Assembly: GCA_021613535.1 (NCBI GenBank)
Contig: CP075496.1
Location: 6,324,001-6,388,000 of the forward strand
Direction of reading: 5' to 3'
Source of the DNA: Adineta vaga
Lineage: Eukaryota; Rotifera
DNA: 64,000 nucleotides
A model generated the notes under the pieces. It ran no database searches and had not been told where the DNA came from. It was given only the letters and a program-made list of their open reading frames with translations. The position numbers were made by a program, and so were the translations under genes. Below, piece by piece: positions 1-11,871 of the stretch (its first letter is position 1; the number at the start of each line of letters is the position of its first letter).

Positions 1-580
1 TACAAAGCAATCTGTTTCTTCTTGCATGTTTGCACTAATCGATTAGTAACTCTGGAAAAACATCTTGCTTCAATCGAGATTTATCGCTTCGCTTTTTTTG
101 TTTTACACTTGTCTAGAAAACAGACGTCAATGTCTAACTAATGTTATTAAGAAATATTCTTCATGGCTGGACAATCTATCAACATACATTTAGTTATTCT
201 GTTGAATGATAGATCGATAATATGCAACAAAAAAAAAGAGAAAGTTTCTCCGTCTCTCACCCTCTCTGGGATGATTAAACTCCAAGGCAAATGACAGCTG
301 TTTTGATCGAATGATTTCTTGTACAGAAACGTCTTTTTTTTCCTCAAAATGCCAATGATCAAATTTATCAAAGCTTATCTCTGTAACTAGGATTATTCAA
401 TCGATGATCGAAACGCGCTGCTTATTTGTTCGTTTTGTATTTGTTAAATGTCTTTTTTTTATTTCTATAATACTATTCTATTCATCCAATCGTAGATGTT
501 TAATAGCAGTTACTGGCTCAACGTAGCCTGTACTGCTACATTTCATTGGACAATTATTCATCCGTGAAAACATTTTGATA
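1..580. other. Left-edge non-coding sequence
   Basis: AT-rich sequence with poly-T runs upstream of the first gene. The only open frame (147-371, minus) is low complexity and resembles nothing known to me. No RNA gene or repeat was recognised. It probably holds the promoter of the gene starting at 581. Confidence 0.4.
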
Positions 581-1261
581 ATGACGAGTTTAAGTTCATC
601 TCATGATGATTTTCAATCGATAACTATTTCGGAAGATTCAACTGTTAGTGAAGGAACACGTCGTCTACTTTCGCCCTATAATCGAAATCGATTTGATACG
701 CTTAATCGTGATATTCAGAATGAATTAATCAAAGTGAAAGATACATTTCGAATTATAACAAATGATCTTAATTCCTTTCAAGGTGGACCTGAACAATTAA
801 AAGAATTTAAAGATAAAATTCGTCATATGAATTTCATTCTCTTAACTATTAAACAACGTCATGATATTCTTGATGATCGAAATGAACAGATGTTACTCGA
901 TTTACAAAATCATATTTGGGATATTGCGAAATATTCTGTACGAATAGAAATATATCTATGTACGATTGAACAAATGAAAAATTCAGCAAATGAATTATTA
1001 CAAATAGGAAAGAAAATTTCATCGAATGATTACGAACAATTACTTACCGATGGAAATAAATTAAAACATGAAGTAACATTATTAGAAATACGAGCCAAAA
1101 GCGATTGTCAAAATCTTGCTATACATGAAAATCTTGATAAATTACAGAAACGTTGTGCAATTATTTTAAATATCAATGAACGTACACAATTGAAAACTTT
1201 GAGAAATTTTCAAGTGAAAAAATCTATACTTAACCATTGTCGTAATCGTCTTTTCGATTAA
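581..1261 (+). CDS. Single-exon helical protein, function unknown
   Basis: A 226-residue intronless frame starting at ATG 581; an in-frame TTG lies just upstream but ATG is preferred. The first 40 residues are Ser/Thr-rich and probably disordered. The rest is charged and almost entirely helical, with heptad-like spacing of Leu/Ile and segments such as LKEFKDKIRHMNFILLTIKQ, so it resembles one or two spectrin-type helical bundles or a coiled coil. There is no signal peptide or membrane segment. Codon use matches the neighbouring genes. I do not recognise the family; a fragment of, or relative to, a spectrin-repeat protein is possible but unproven. Confidence 0.65.
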   Translation: MTSLSSSHDDFQSITISEDSTVSEGTRRLLSPYNRNRFDTLNRDIQNELIKVKDTFRIITNDLNSFQGGPEQLKEFKDKIRHMNFILLTIKQRHDILDDRNEQMLLDLQNHIWDIAKYSVRIEIYLCTIEQMKNSANELLQIGKKISSNDYEQLLTDGNKLKHEVTLLEIRAKSDCQNLAIHENLDKLQKRCAIILNINERTQLKTLRNFQVKKSILNHCRNRLFD

Positions 1262-2399
1262 TATTGTTTCACTTTTCTTGTCCAAAATTGATATACATAC
1301 ATACATACGAACGATCTATTTGGTTCTGAAGTGCGAAAATCTGATGACATTTTGTAAATTAGGACAATTGACAGAATGAGAGCAGAGAGTCAACAGATAT
1401 AACAGGAACGATAACAAACAATAACAGTTGCCTAGTTTTGTATCATTGTGGTGCTATTATCAAAAGTAACGCATCAACCAATTTCATTGACGTCATTGCC
1501 AGAAAAAAAATAGAATGAAAGCGAGAAAATAATCACTGACATAATATCTATTTTTGCTCGTATTCTATGTGTTTGTTCCCTCGATACGTTTCTATTTCCT
1601 TTCTTTTTGTTTCTTCAAGAACAAACAAGTTGTCTATTATATCTGTTTCTTAGTACTATAGATTGGATTCATTGCAATAGACATAAAATAAATGTGACGA
1701 TTTGCAAGAAATAAGATGGCAAGAAGATCGATACTGATTGCAATGACCTTGTCAAAAAAATAAATGGCGTATCTAATCACAAACATGAAAATATCATAGT
1801 CTATTGATGAATACGAATTATTTCACAAAAGCAAGATGCATGAAAAATGTAGAAACTGAATAGAATAGAATCGGATCATTATCAAAGTAATGAATCGCTC
1901 GAGATGAAACTTTGAAGGTCAGTACAAGACTTGATCTAATGCAAACATCGATTACTAATGTTTCATTCATCTGTATGCTCTGATGTTATCCGATCATTAG
2001 TAAGAATAACTTCTCATTTTAATACAAGCAGACAAAAAAAACGAGTTAAATCGTTTTTTTTTCTCCATAAATATTTCAATAATATCATATACAATATTTT
2101 GTATTCGTTTAATGAAATTATGAAAAGAAACTTTAGACTTTTACCTTGTCAATTGCGTAGAAAGATAACTGTTATCTGTTTGAGTTTGTCTTCATTTTCT
2201 TGTTTTATTTCTATATGAGCATTAATCATATGTACGAAGTTAATTAGAATCGTACATATGACAGACAATCTATTGAGTACATAATGAAAGAAACGTGATA
2301 GTTGTGTTTTATTTCCTATTTTATTTTCAAATGATAAATGTAAATTTGTATATAAAAAAAGAAGTAGAAGAAGAATTTCTCGTCCATTCCAATTGGATT
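1262..2399. other. Intergenic region between two convergent genes
   Basis: AT-rich spacer between the 3' ends of the helical orphan and SNX3. It contains a short ACAT repeat near 1297-1309 and a perfect 11-bp inverted repeat at 2227-2260. Open frames here are short and low complexity, and no gene was recognised. Confidence 0.5.
2227..2260. repeat. Perfect 11-bp inverted repeat with 12-nt loop
   Basis: CATATGTACGA at 2227-2237 is followed by a 12-nt spacer and its exact reverse complement at 2250-2260. It lies about 140 bp beyond the SNX3 stop codon. It could form a hairpin in the SNX3 3' UTR or be a palindromic protein-binding site. No role can be assigned from sequence alone. Confidence 0.7.
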
Positions 2400-3089
2400 T
2401 TATGCGTTGCGCACTTTGCCAGGAACATATTTATCATGATCAATCTTTTCCTCTTGTAGAAATACATGAAGTGAACGTTCATTTTGTGCCAAAGGATGAC
2501 CAGCTATTCTATATAATCAATGGAAAAGCTCGAATTAAATCAAATCGATTCATATTCTTTAACATACTTAATGATAAATTCTTCCAATCCTTTTCTTCTT
2601 TCTTCAATAAAATCATCATCAAAGAGACCATCATTATTTCGAAGAAATGCAGGTATTTGTCGTTGCCATGCTTTGCCTGGTAAAGGTGGTACAACAATCT
2701 ATATATACAAAATTTCAAAGTGCTTATTATCGGATGAAAACAAACGGAAAAGAATGTCAATTATCTACTTTACTATCTCGTTCAAGTTCTTTACGTAACC
2801 ATTCAAAATCCGAATAACGACGACGTACAGATGAATCTTTTAATCGAAATACAGGTAACTTAGTCTAGAATAGACAAATTGGTTATTTATTTAACATGAA
2901 TCAATAGAATATTACTCTTGTTCGAATTTCATAATCAGTATATCTATTTCCACCCAATCCATGTGTTATTGGATTGACAATTTCAACTTCAAGAAAATTA
3001 TCTGGTGGCTCATATGAATTTTCAGATGCATGCTGTTGAACGGGTAATCGAGCAATTTCCGGTCGAATATTTGAACCGACAACTGCCAT
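2400..3089 (-). CDS. SNX3: Sorting nexin-3 (PX domain)
   Basis: Four exons (2916-3089, 2769-2864, 2568-2698, 2400-2508) give 169 residues; human SNX3 has 162. The protein is almost only a PX domain, which binds PtdIns3P on early endosomes and works with retromer in recycling cargo such as Wntless. Visible motifs are PPDNFLEVEIVNP, the RRRYSDFEWLR phosphoinositide-binding core, VVPPLPGKAW, and the C-terminal stretch AGHPLAQNERSLHVFLQ. Splice phases join exactly. An acceptor-like TTTTTAG ends 13 nt upstream of the ATG (AG at 3103-3104), suggesting trans-splicing or a 5' UTR intron. SNX12 is the close vertebrate paralogue; an invertebrate single copy serves for both. Confidence 0.93.
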
Positions 3090-4299
3090 AATTAAAATCG
3101 ATCTAAAAAATACATGAAAATTTCAATAGAAATAAAAAGAAGTATTTTCATGATGAAACATGCATTTTACCTCACTATTCGAAAAAAAAGAAAGAAATAT
3201 GATAAGAAGGAGAAGACGAAGACATTGTAAAGGTTATAATCGTAAGCCCTCTTTTGTTGATGCTTATCTATATTATCTTTCATATCAAAATATAGTGCAT
3301 TGATCATCTCATTTTTTTATCGAACTTCATAATAATTCAATGAACATATATTGTTTTCGTATTCACATTAGTGTATTATGGAGTAAAACGAAGAATTTTC
3401 TCAAGATATTTTGATCTTACCATAACAAAATAGTCTCGATAAATATCTTTCGAAATACATTCATTTGTTAACTATAATTAATCAAGCGCAACTATATATA
3501 TTTATAAACCATTCGATTACATGCAATTGCATCACCAATTAACACAGATAATTTCACGATCAAATTTTTCATCGTTATGTGAACAATGATGATATCAGCA
3601 ACAATATATTGTGTAATTTCTATCATTCGATTTCTGTCTAAACAAATTACGAAATGAAAAGTTACAATTCAAAAATAAAATAAATAAGAAACACGATGTA
3701 AAAGAACGAACATCGACAGAATCGACGAAATATTCGAAGAAAAATCATATACATTTAAGTTACATAGTCAGAGCATGTGAATTAAATGACATTTTGTTTT
3801 GATTGATATTTTTGTTAACTCGTTGAAAACTATCAGATACTTCAGGTAAGTTGAATTAAATCTTTCGTCTTTCTTTTTACATATTGACTGAAGATAAAAA
3901 TAATATGAACAACATATGTTCATCGAGATTCTTCTCTCTCAATAGAAAATATCAGACAGAGGAAGAGAAAGCTTATCATCTTGACCGACGAATAGAGAAC
4001 ATGAGTCATGATGATGATAAATGAAATTTATTTTGAACTAAACATGCGTTCAGATATATATATAAACGAATAGAAAGATTGATTTTTTTATTACATTCAA
4101 GTACAAATCCTAAACGTTACTGTAAAAATCGTCAATAGTTTATTTTTTTCATGCAAAAAGCTTTTTCGAACTATCTTTCCAACAATGTTTACAAAAGATT
4201 CAGGTAAATGTATAGAACATAGTTTATTATATATTTGAAAGAAAAAAAAATCTATTCATATTACATATTCATCTATTGTTTATTTTTAGTCGTAAACAA
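3090..4299. other. Divergent intergenic region, SNX3 / MFS transporter
   Basis: About 1.2 kb of AT-rich sequence between divergent start codons, presumably holding both promoters. A splice-acceptor-like TATTTTTAG ends at 4289, ten bases before the transporter ATG. No other gene was found. Confidence 0.5.
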
Positions 4300-5895
4300 A
4301 TGTCTTTGGGAAAGCTCAATTTGTTCGGTGGATCCGCTCTTTTTACTCCACAAGAAAAGAAAAATATTCTTATTTATATTTTCGGTATTATGTTATATAA
4401 ATTCGGAGTTGAAGCATTCAATGGTGCGATTGTAACACTTGCAACAAATCGTTATGATCAAGATGCACATGAAGCTGACGCATTAACACGTACATTCGAA
4501 AGAGTGGGTTTATTAATTGGTCTTAATCAAGCATCACAATGTATTGGTTCGATGATTATTGGTCCATTGATTAAACGTTGGCGAACACAAGTTGTTCTTT
4601 CAGCAACAATCTTTATTTTCGCTCTGTCAACTGCGATTTTCATTGTACTTGATGTTATAACTGGTGGAAGTATTAAACCAAATGATTTCGTACCAAAACA
4701 TAAGAATGATTTTAGTTATTATGGAGATTATCGTACGGATATAATCATTCCAATCTATTGTCTTACTGGTATTACTTTTGGAATGGTTGAATCTATTCGT
4801 CGTGTTATTCCTGCACACATTGCTGGTGATAATATAGTTAAATTACGTAAAATGAATGCGTTAGTTCATATTTTCTATGAAATAGCTGGTGTAAGTGGTG
4901 CTCTTACAACTGCACTTGTTTTAATGCCTAAATTAGGAACGAATCATGCATTTATTATAACACCCATCCTTTTTACAGCATCTGGTTTAGTTTGGTTATT
5001 CATTCGTTCCGCAGCAAAGAAAACCAATGTTGATGATGAAGATGTTGTATCGTATTTAAAAAAACCGAAAATCAATTATTTCAAAGCAATCGGTGTGACA
5101 CTTCTATCTTTTGTTCAATCGATTTATTTTGGTGCAAAAATTATTTTTACCAGTCGAAAATTCATCTGGTTATTTGCAGTTTACCCATTAGCACTTTATT
5201 CACATCGATATACAGAAAATAGTATTGCTCCACAAGTTGCTCGACGATATTTACACCATTCAGATTGGTCACAAATCTTAGTTGGTGGTTCGAATTTTGG
5301 TGAATTATTAGGCGCAGTATTTGTTTTTTGTTTTAATAATACAATGAAAAGTCCAATCTTATGGGTAAGATTAGATGCTATTATGTTACTTGTTATTTGG
5401 TATATACCATTTTATTATCCTCCTGTTGATCAAATTAAATATGCTTGGATTATTGCAGCTTCCCTAGTTCCAATTGGATTTGCTTCAGCTGTTGGTGATA
5501 TCTCTCTTGATGCTTATATTCAATCATCTTTAACACGTTTAGAATCTAAACATAAAAATATTTCACCACTAGGAGCTGTTATGGCATTTCTCTATTCAAC
5601 ATATATCATTATTTATTCGATTGCAAATCCATTACTTGGAAAACATATTGATCATGTTTATAATACAAAGGGAACGGTTCATTCTGCACTTATTTTTACT
5701 GCTGCAGTACAATTGAGTGTTGTTGTACTGATTATGTGCATTGGATCATTGATTCCAAAAGGCGCTATGGCATGTAATCCAGTCTTAATTGATGATGATG
5801 GTGAACCGATTGTTTCTGGTGAAAGTGCGGAAAAATTGAAGTTAACTCCTTGTAAACATGGCGAACTTGACAAAACTGAAAAACAAGATATTTGA
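4300..5895 (+). CDS. Major facilitator superfamily transporter, fungal-like
   Basis: A 531-residue intronless membrane protein starting at ATG 4300 (MSLGKLNLFGG). About 10-12 hydrophobic segments, a central loop near residues 230-250 and a hydrophilic C-terminus fit an MFS carrier. The stretch around GDISLDAYIQSSLTRLESKH resembles, from memory, a group of fungal MFS proteins with a GDVSLAAYIQ-type motif rather than any animal carrier I know. The lack of introns in a 1.6-kb gene also contrasts with its neighbours. Substrate is unknown. The gene is convergent with the kinase at 6153-9225. Horizontal acquisition is inference only. Confidence 0.8.
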   Translation: MSLGKLNLFGGSALFTPQEKKNILIYIFGIMLYKFGVEAFNGAIVTLATNRYDQDAHEADALTRTFERVGLLIGLNQASQCIGSMIIGPLIKRWRTQVVLSATIFIFALSTAIFIVLDVITGGSIKPNDFVPKHKNDFSYYGDYRTDIIIPIYCLTGITFGMVESIRRVIPAHIAGDNIVKLRKMNALVHIFYEIAGVSGALTTALVLMPKLGTNHAFIITPILFTASGLVWLFIRSAAKKTNVDDEDVVSYLKKPKINYFKAIGVTLLSFVQSIYFGAKIIFTSRKFIWLFAVYPLALYSHRYTENSIAPQVARRYLHHSDWSQILVGGSNFGELLGAVFVFCFNNTMKSPILWVRLDAIMLLVIWYIPFYYPPVDQIKYAWIIAASLVPIGFASAVGDISLDAYIQSSLTRLESKHKNISPLGAVMAFLYSTYIIIYSIANPLLGKHIDHVYNTKGTVHSALIFTAAVQLSVVVLIMCIGSLIPKGAMACNPVLIDDDGEPIVSGESAEKLKLTPCKHGELDKTEKQDI

Positions 5896-6152
5896 AACTT
5901 TACAATCTAAATAAACCGTGTCGTAGGAAAATTGATCATTATCTGTGTTTTTTTGTAAATAGACAAAAAATGACTTAAATCACTGTATTTAATAATAATA
6001 AACAAGCAAAGAAAGAACTACTGATTTTATTGTTCGTTTTTGGACTGAAAACAACAGTTTGAATCGTATACAAGCTTTGCTTCGATTGAACTTTGTTCGG
6101 GATTGAATGAAAAAAATATACAAAATTCACAAAAATCAAAAGAAAACGATCT

Positions 6153-9100
6153 TTATAGTGTTACCGATGCTTCGGAAGCGTGTAAGATTGTTGATGAAAA
6201 CTTGTCACTAAGTGCCCTTTCAATAACGGGATACAGTGCATCATAAATTCTCACCTCATTCTTCTCGTCTAGTAGCATGTTACCATATTTAATACACTTG
6301 TCATGAATATACTTTTCAATTGTATTTTTGTACATGCGTAATGTAATTTCAATTTCACTTGCTGATGGTCTCTTATTTGGTTCCGAATGAAGACATTGAG
6401 CGATAAGATCAGAAAATATTGGACTAACATCTGTTAGTTTGATACGACGAGTCAACAAATCATATTGATGTCTCTTTTCTGTAAAAAGATGATATATAGT
6501 TAAACCAAATGTATACACATCTAATGATTGATCATATTTGCCAGTATAGAAATCGAATGGCATATAAGGTACACAACCGATTAATGTTAGATTTTCATCA
6601 GGTAACCAAACACGTGCAAGACCCATGTCACCAATTTTAGCTGTATAATCTTGTGTGACAAGAATATTTTCCGGTCTAATATCCCGATGAATCATATGGT
6701 GTTCATGTAATTTACGCATACCACTTGCTATTTGACAAGCCATTTCGACTTTACGTCGTAAGGAGATCTTTTCTGATTGTTTAAGAACACTATTTAAACT
6801 ACCACGAGACATATATTCCATAATAAGCATACATTTTTGTGTACCATCTGATAATCCTTGAATATTATATCCATACGTTTTGAGAATGTAAGGACCGGAT
6901 AGTTCAGTATAGGCAGCTAATTCTTTTCGAAAACTCTTTTCAAGATGTGCATGATCTGGCGATATACGAATTATTTTGCAAGCAACTTGTCGATTTTTTG
7001 ATAACCATTTTGCTTTATAAACAGTTCCTGTAGATGAAAAGCAACAATTTTATTTTTCTTCCTGATTAAAAATAGATAATTGTAGTTCTTAAGAGAATAC
7101 TTACCAAAACCACCACGACCAAGTTCATCACCAAGTTCAATATCATTCATTGGTATTTCTAAGAAACGACTTTTACCAATAGCTAACAGTGGATGTGATT
7201 GATCATGTAGACGCTTTTCCATACAACTGACACAAAGGTTATAATCATGACAAGTATCACATTTAAAACGCAATCCATTCAGTGGATTCATTTTACAAAT
7301 ATTACATCCTATATCAATATGTTCTTCCAAGTGATACTTTTCTTTAAATGCAGTTAGAGTTATCATTGCCTTAACATTCATAACAGATTCACCAAAAATT
7401 TCGTCTGGACCGGAGTAATGTACTATGGCATGTCTATTGAGATGATGAAAAGTTTCACGTCGTTGATCAAAACATCGTCCACACAGATCATAGTCAGAAC
7501 ATTCTAAACATTTATAACGATCACCTATAATACGAAGTGAACTACAGGCACGACATTGTATACGATGGAATTCAGCAACACCATTTTCGGAATTATTGTC
7601 ATGATCGATCAATAGAGTAGCAAGTTGTTGAATTAAATTTCGTTGTTCACGTTGTTTTCGCATTTTCTCGTCTTCGTCCTAAACTTTTAGATAACAACAT
7701 ATAGAATAAAATAATATAGCTATTGACCTTGCTATGATGTACGATGGAAGGTTTGGGAAGTGGTTCTTGGTAGGCAGTAACAAATAATGTATCATCGATT
7801 TTTTCATGATCATCAATTTTACTATTGGTTGCTACATTTTCAGTCTGTACGATAGTGACTGAATTTGAAATAGCTTCGAATTGTAATAATTCACAATCCT
7901 TTTTAGAACCTGTGAAAAAATACGATGAAAGAGTTGATAAACTTCCTCTAAAACCTTATCTTACCAATAAAAATAATTTGTCCTTTTCGTTTTTCATCAT
8001 TGATTTCAATAGTACATATTTCATACATTTGAATAGATAGACATGATCCACATATTGAGATCAATGGAACAATATCAATACTGTCATTACTTTCCCAACG
8101 CACTGCACCGAAATCTTTCATACCACGAGTAGGGCCATAGAAATCTAATCAGAATTGAAATAGAAATTGGATTTCTCTTCAACTACTTACCAATTATATT
8201 TCGCACTGGGTTATAAAGTCGAACTGTACTAAGATTACTATGTAGATGTTTTCTACTTTTTTTATAATATGCATACGTTGCTGGACTGCAAACAAGAAGT
8301 TGTAACAGTGGTTCATTGATATCATTTATTTTCTTTTTCAGATTTTCAGAAGAATCATCTTCGATATTGATACCATTATATTCAATTATTCGATCAAATG
8401 ATTTTAAACCAGCATGATTTGCTAATGTTGATCGTTGATCATTATATAATTGAATGTAATGAAAATGTTCATGACGATGATAGTATAGAGCATTGTGTAA
8501 TGCTTCTGTAGCTGTAATTTTATTCAATGTACATAAACGTATATCGTCTTCAATATAAGTAAGTGTACTAGTTTCATCAATAGTACAAGGATCTAAAAAT
8601 AAACATTCTCCCTTATTAAATATTACAGATATAATTAATACTTTTTTTTCAAAATTGTAAGTATATTTCAACATGCTAGCCTTACCATAGTTTTCACTTA
8701 TCCACTTCATAAATTCTTCGGGTGGTAGTAAACCATATCCACTAGCTTGACAAATCACACCTGCTTTATTACGATATTCAATATTACGCCCAAAATCTTC
8801 AACACGTATGAATGGAACGTCGTTTCTCAGATTGAATGCCACACGTTTCTCATAAGATATTAGAATAATATGCCATGCTGGATTATCTCCATCTCTACCT
8901 TTCAAAATATCAATACTCTCATCACATCTTTGTTTGGTAATCACTTCGATTGGTTCTAATAAAGTCTAAAAAAATGAAATTTATCGCTGATGATTTTGTC
9001 AAGTGTACATTACTTGTTCAACTGTTTTCATTGAAGTTGACAGTGATGAAACATTCACTGTTGTCTAATTTAATAAAACGATATCATGTTTAGTCAAATA

Positions 9101-9225
9101 TTCATTAACAATACTAACTTGACTGGAAGTTTGGTCAGATAATGGTGTTTCGAATCTGGATTTATATACCCCCTATAATGACAATAATCTCTGACAAATA
9201 AAAGTAACATCAATTTCATTACCAT
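6153..9225 (-). CDS. ZZ-zinc-finger protein kinase with PDZ-like N-terminal half
   Basis: Eight exons (9223-9225, 9119-9172, 9014-9064, 8191-8965, 7965-8144, 7728-7909, 7105-7678, 6153-7027) join in phase to 897 residues. The kinase domain covers about 597-860: glycine loop GRGGFG, VACK lysine, HRDIRPEN catalytic loop (Asp 722, with Arg where Ser/Thr kinases usually have Lys) and DMG in place of DFG (Asp 740); it looks like the TKL/RIPK-type group. Two ZZ fingers lie at about 457-507 (CRAC...CLEC...CGRC...H) and 540-585 (CNICK...CDTC...CVSC...H). Residues about 205-275 look PDZ-like (GLKSFDRIIEYNGINI). A later GAVRW segment faintly recalls CAP-Gly. The start codon sits alone at the end of exon 1, giving MGVYKS after splicing; this first exon is the least certain part. 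No named orthologue is known to me. Confidence 0.82.
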
Positions 9226-9952
9226 AATAATAAACTTGTCGTTCACCAAAATGAAAACTTCCGACTACTTTTTAATGAAAAAAGTTTCAAAACGTAACGC
9301 ACGTGTCCCCGTGAATACGTCACAAAAACAAGATAAGAAGTGTATGGAAAAAAAACCTATCTACAGATAGTCAGCGTATAAAATGATGCAAACTCATTCA
9401 TAATTATTGCTGAATTATTACGTCAGTTTGTAAATTGTAATTCACATGTACAATGATGAGAAACTCACATTTGTTCTGTACGTTCGTTTGTGTGCATAAT
9501 ACGTTAATTTGCTTCTATATCTTCATGCACGTCTAGAAAGAGATCATTCATTTCTATATAAATGGTGACTTCTTTTTTATTCAATTTAGATAATAATAAA
9601 AACAAAACGTTAACTTCTAAGTGCATTTTTACACAAAGATCAATATATAAAACAAATTATCTGAACAGATACTATTTTATGATTTTGCGTTTAATCCAAA
9701 CGAAAATACGATGAATAATTCATTCTAGTGAAATATCATATATCAAAACCTTCTAACTTTCGTTTTTATTCTAGTTATCTTTTATTGCGATGTTAAAAGA
9801 GAAATAAAATATTTGCATATAAGAAGAGAGAAAATACCAGCTGAAAAAACATAACATTAGATATTGAATGTATAAGTTACTCTTGAGATCCAGAAAAATA
9901 TCTTGTACTAACTACGAAAGAGCAGAAAATGAAAGACTAGTCATTTATTGTT
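9226..9952. other. Intergenic region between kinase and VWA gene
   Basis: About 730 bp of AT-rich sequence upstream of the kinase start and downstream of the VWA gene on the same strand. It should include the kinase 5' UTR and promoter. No coding or RNA gene was seen. Confidence 0.45.
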
Positions 9953-10891
9953 TTAATTTGATAAACGATGATTGTAGAAAAAACGACGAATATCATACAT
10001 TGTTTTACATTCATTAATCATACTTTCAACTCGATTTCTCATATAAGAATATTTGAATGACGAATTTCTTTCAATTTCTTCAAAAAGATCACAATTGAAT
10101 ACTTGATGGAATGTTGTTTGTTCACGAATAATTGATGTAATTACGGATGATAGAATATGTTCAGCATTAATGAATGGAATATAAACTCCTCCTTAGATTA
10201 AAAAAAACAAAGACATTGTTGAATAATTCAAATATAAATCACTTATTGATGTTTACCCGTATTTTGAGCCAATGCACAATAGAAATCATCACATTGAATA
10301 ATACTTTCTCCAACACCAACAACAATTAAAGTAATACCTTGATTACGCATGAGATTCGACATCTTCCAAGGATCACTACCATTCAGCGGACTAAATAAAC
10401 CATTAGGCACACCATCCGTAATTAGTACAACAAGTTTCTCAAGATATATACCATTATGATCCTATGAATAAGAAAAAACAAGAATTTATTTTAAGGAAAG
10501 AAATCAATTCATTTCACAAACGTTATCACGCCATGAAAGCTTCAAAACTTCACGTAAAGCACCACCTGAAATAGTACGTTGAAAACTTATATTTCAGGAG
10601 AATAATAACAGCTTTACCAATATCTCTATAACCATCTGTGTTTCTTTCTTGCCATTGTTGATTATTGACTATTTGTTCTAATACATTTCTATGTTGAGTA
10701 AACGAATTTGTTATCGTTACAGGATAATCATAATGTGATCGAAATTGAATTAGACTAAGTCGAGTACTGTCGTCATTATCCATTGACACTTCATCAAGAA
10801 CACGAAGAATTTTTTCTTTAATTAAATTAATATTGAGTGCCATCAATGGGGTTGAATCAAGACAAATTACTGTATCAATTGTATTACCCAT
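9953..10891 (-). CDS. VWA-domain protein, predicted N-myristoylated
   Basis: Four exons (10618-10891, 10522-10565, 10257-10461, 9953-10191) join in phase to 253 residues. The fold is a von Willebrand factor A domain: N-terminal strand TVICLDST with an approximate metal-site motif, a middle strand LVVLITDGVPNG, then GITLIVVGVGES. The MIDAS DxSxS pattern is imperfect (DSTPLM), so metal binding is uncertain. The protein begins MGNT, which fits N-myristoylation, and has no signal peptide, so it is likely cytosolic or membrane-associated rather than secreted. An acceptor-like CATTCTTAG lies 28 nt upstream of the ATG. Partner and role are unknown. Confidence 0.8.
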
Positions 10892-11871
10892 TTGATGAGC
10901 GAATAAATAAAAATATCCTAAGAATGATATAAATCGTGTTTAGTCGTATGTTGTATGACAGTCAATGAAAGAAGAATATTATAAAACATGAGTATTGATC
11001 GCTGTTACTCATTTAATAAAATCTTCTTTTCTTCATTAAGATGAGAGTGCTCTCAAATTGATGGGCTGTTGCCACTTCTTTCTCTCTGTTTCTCTCGTAT
11101 ATTATCGTTGTACCATCAATAGATCTGTCATACTCTACTACATATAATAGTCAACTGGTACATTTTAGTCTAGGTAGTTTGATTGATGTTCAGTTCCTTC
11201 ACTGAGCAGCAAATATATGACAAAGCCTTTTTTCACTTACGAAGCAGAACAACTATAGAAGTGCAAAAAAACAACTTATTTTTGTTGCAGTAGACAATGT
11301 GTATGAATTAAAATGACGACTGAAGACTATATCGTTTCTGTACAAAAAAAATTATTCCTGTGAAATAATACGAACACACCCTACGTCTCTCTACTATGTT
11401 TCTCGTTCTTCGTGTTTCTACGCGTTCTAACGCGAACTCTAGTCTTTGCACTCCAAAGATGCCCTATCTCAAAGAGAAGAAACAGAATAGTAGTTATAGT
11501 AAATGAGCAGTGACGACTTATGTTGTAAATCGTATGACTAATATTGATTCTTCTAGAAATAATACCTTTTGCAATACAATATAATGTAAACTCATTGAAG
11601 TATGTACTTCAAATGATAATAGAATATATACCAAAAGAAGTCAAATAAATATTTTGAAACAAAATAGATGGTATCATTAATTATAGATGATGAAGTGTTC
11701 AAGAGACGTTATTTCGATAAAAAAGAATTGTATGATTTTATATTCTGTAATTCATATGAATAAGAAGTCAATGGATTAATCATAAACTAAATGATCTTTT
11801 CTTTTATTCATTTAACTTAAATTTTTCGAGTAAAGATAAACAGAAAAATTCGGTAATGATAATCAGCTGTT
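10892..11871. other. Intergenic region between VWA gene and HAD phosphatase
   Basis: About 980 bp, AT-rich, with a pyrimidine-rich stretch near 11078-11099. It presumably contains the VWA gene promoter. No supported coding frame or RNA gene was seen. Confidence 0.45.

Noticed and set aside
147-371. Minus-strand open frame near the left edge
   Set aside because: Low-complexity composition, no family resemblance, no splice partners.
4186-4203. ATG at 4186 with a following GTAAAT donor as a first exon of the MFS gene
   Set aside because: Splicing to the acceptor at 4289 puts the ATG out of frame with the transporter; ATG 4300 is used instead.
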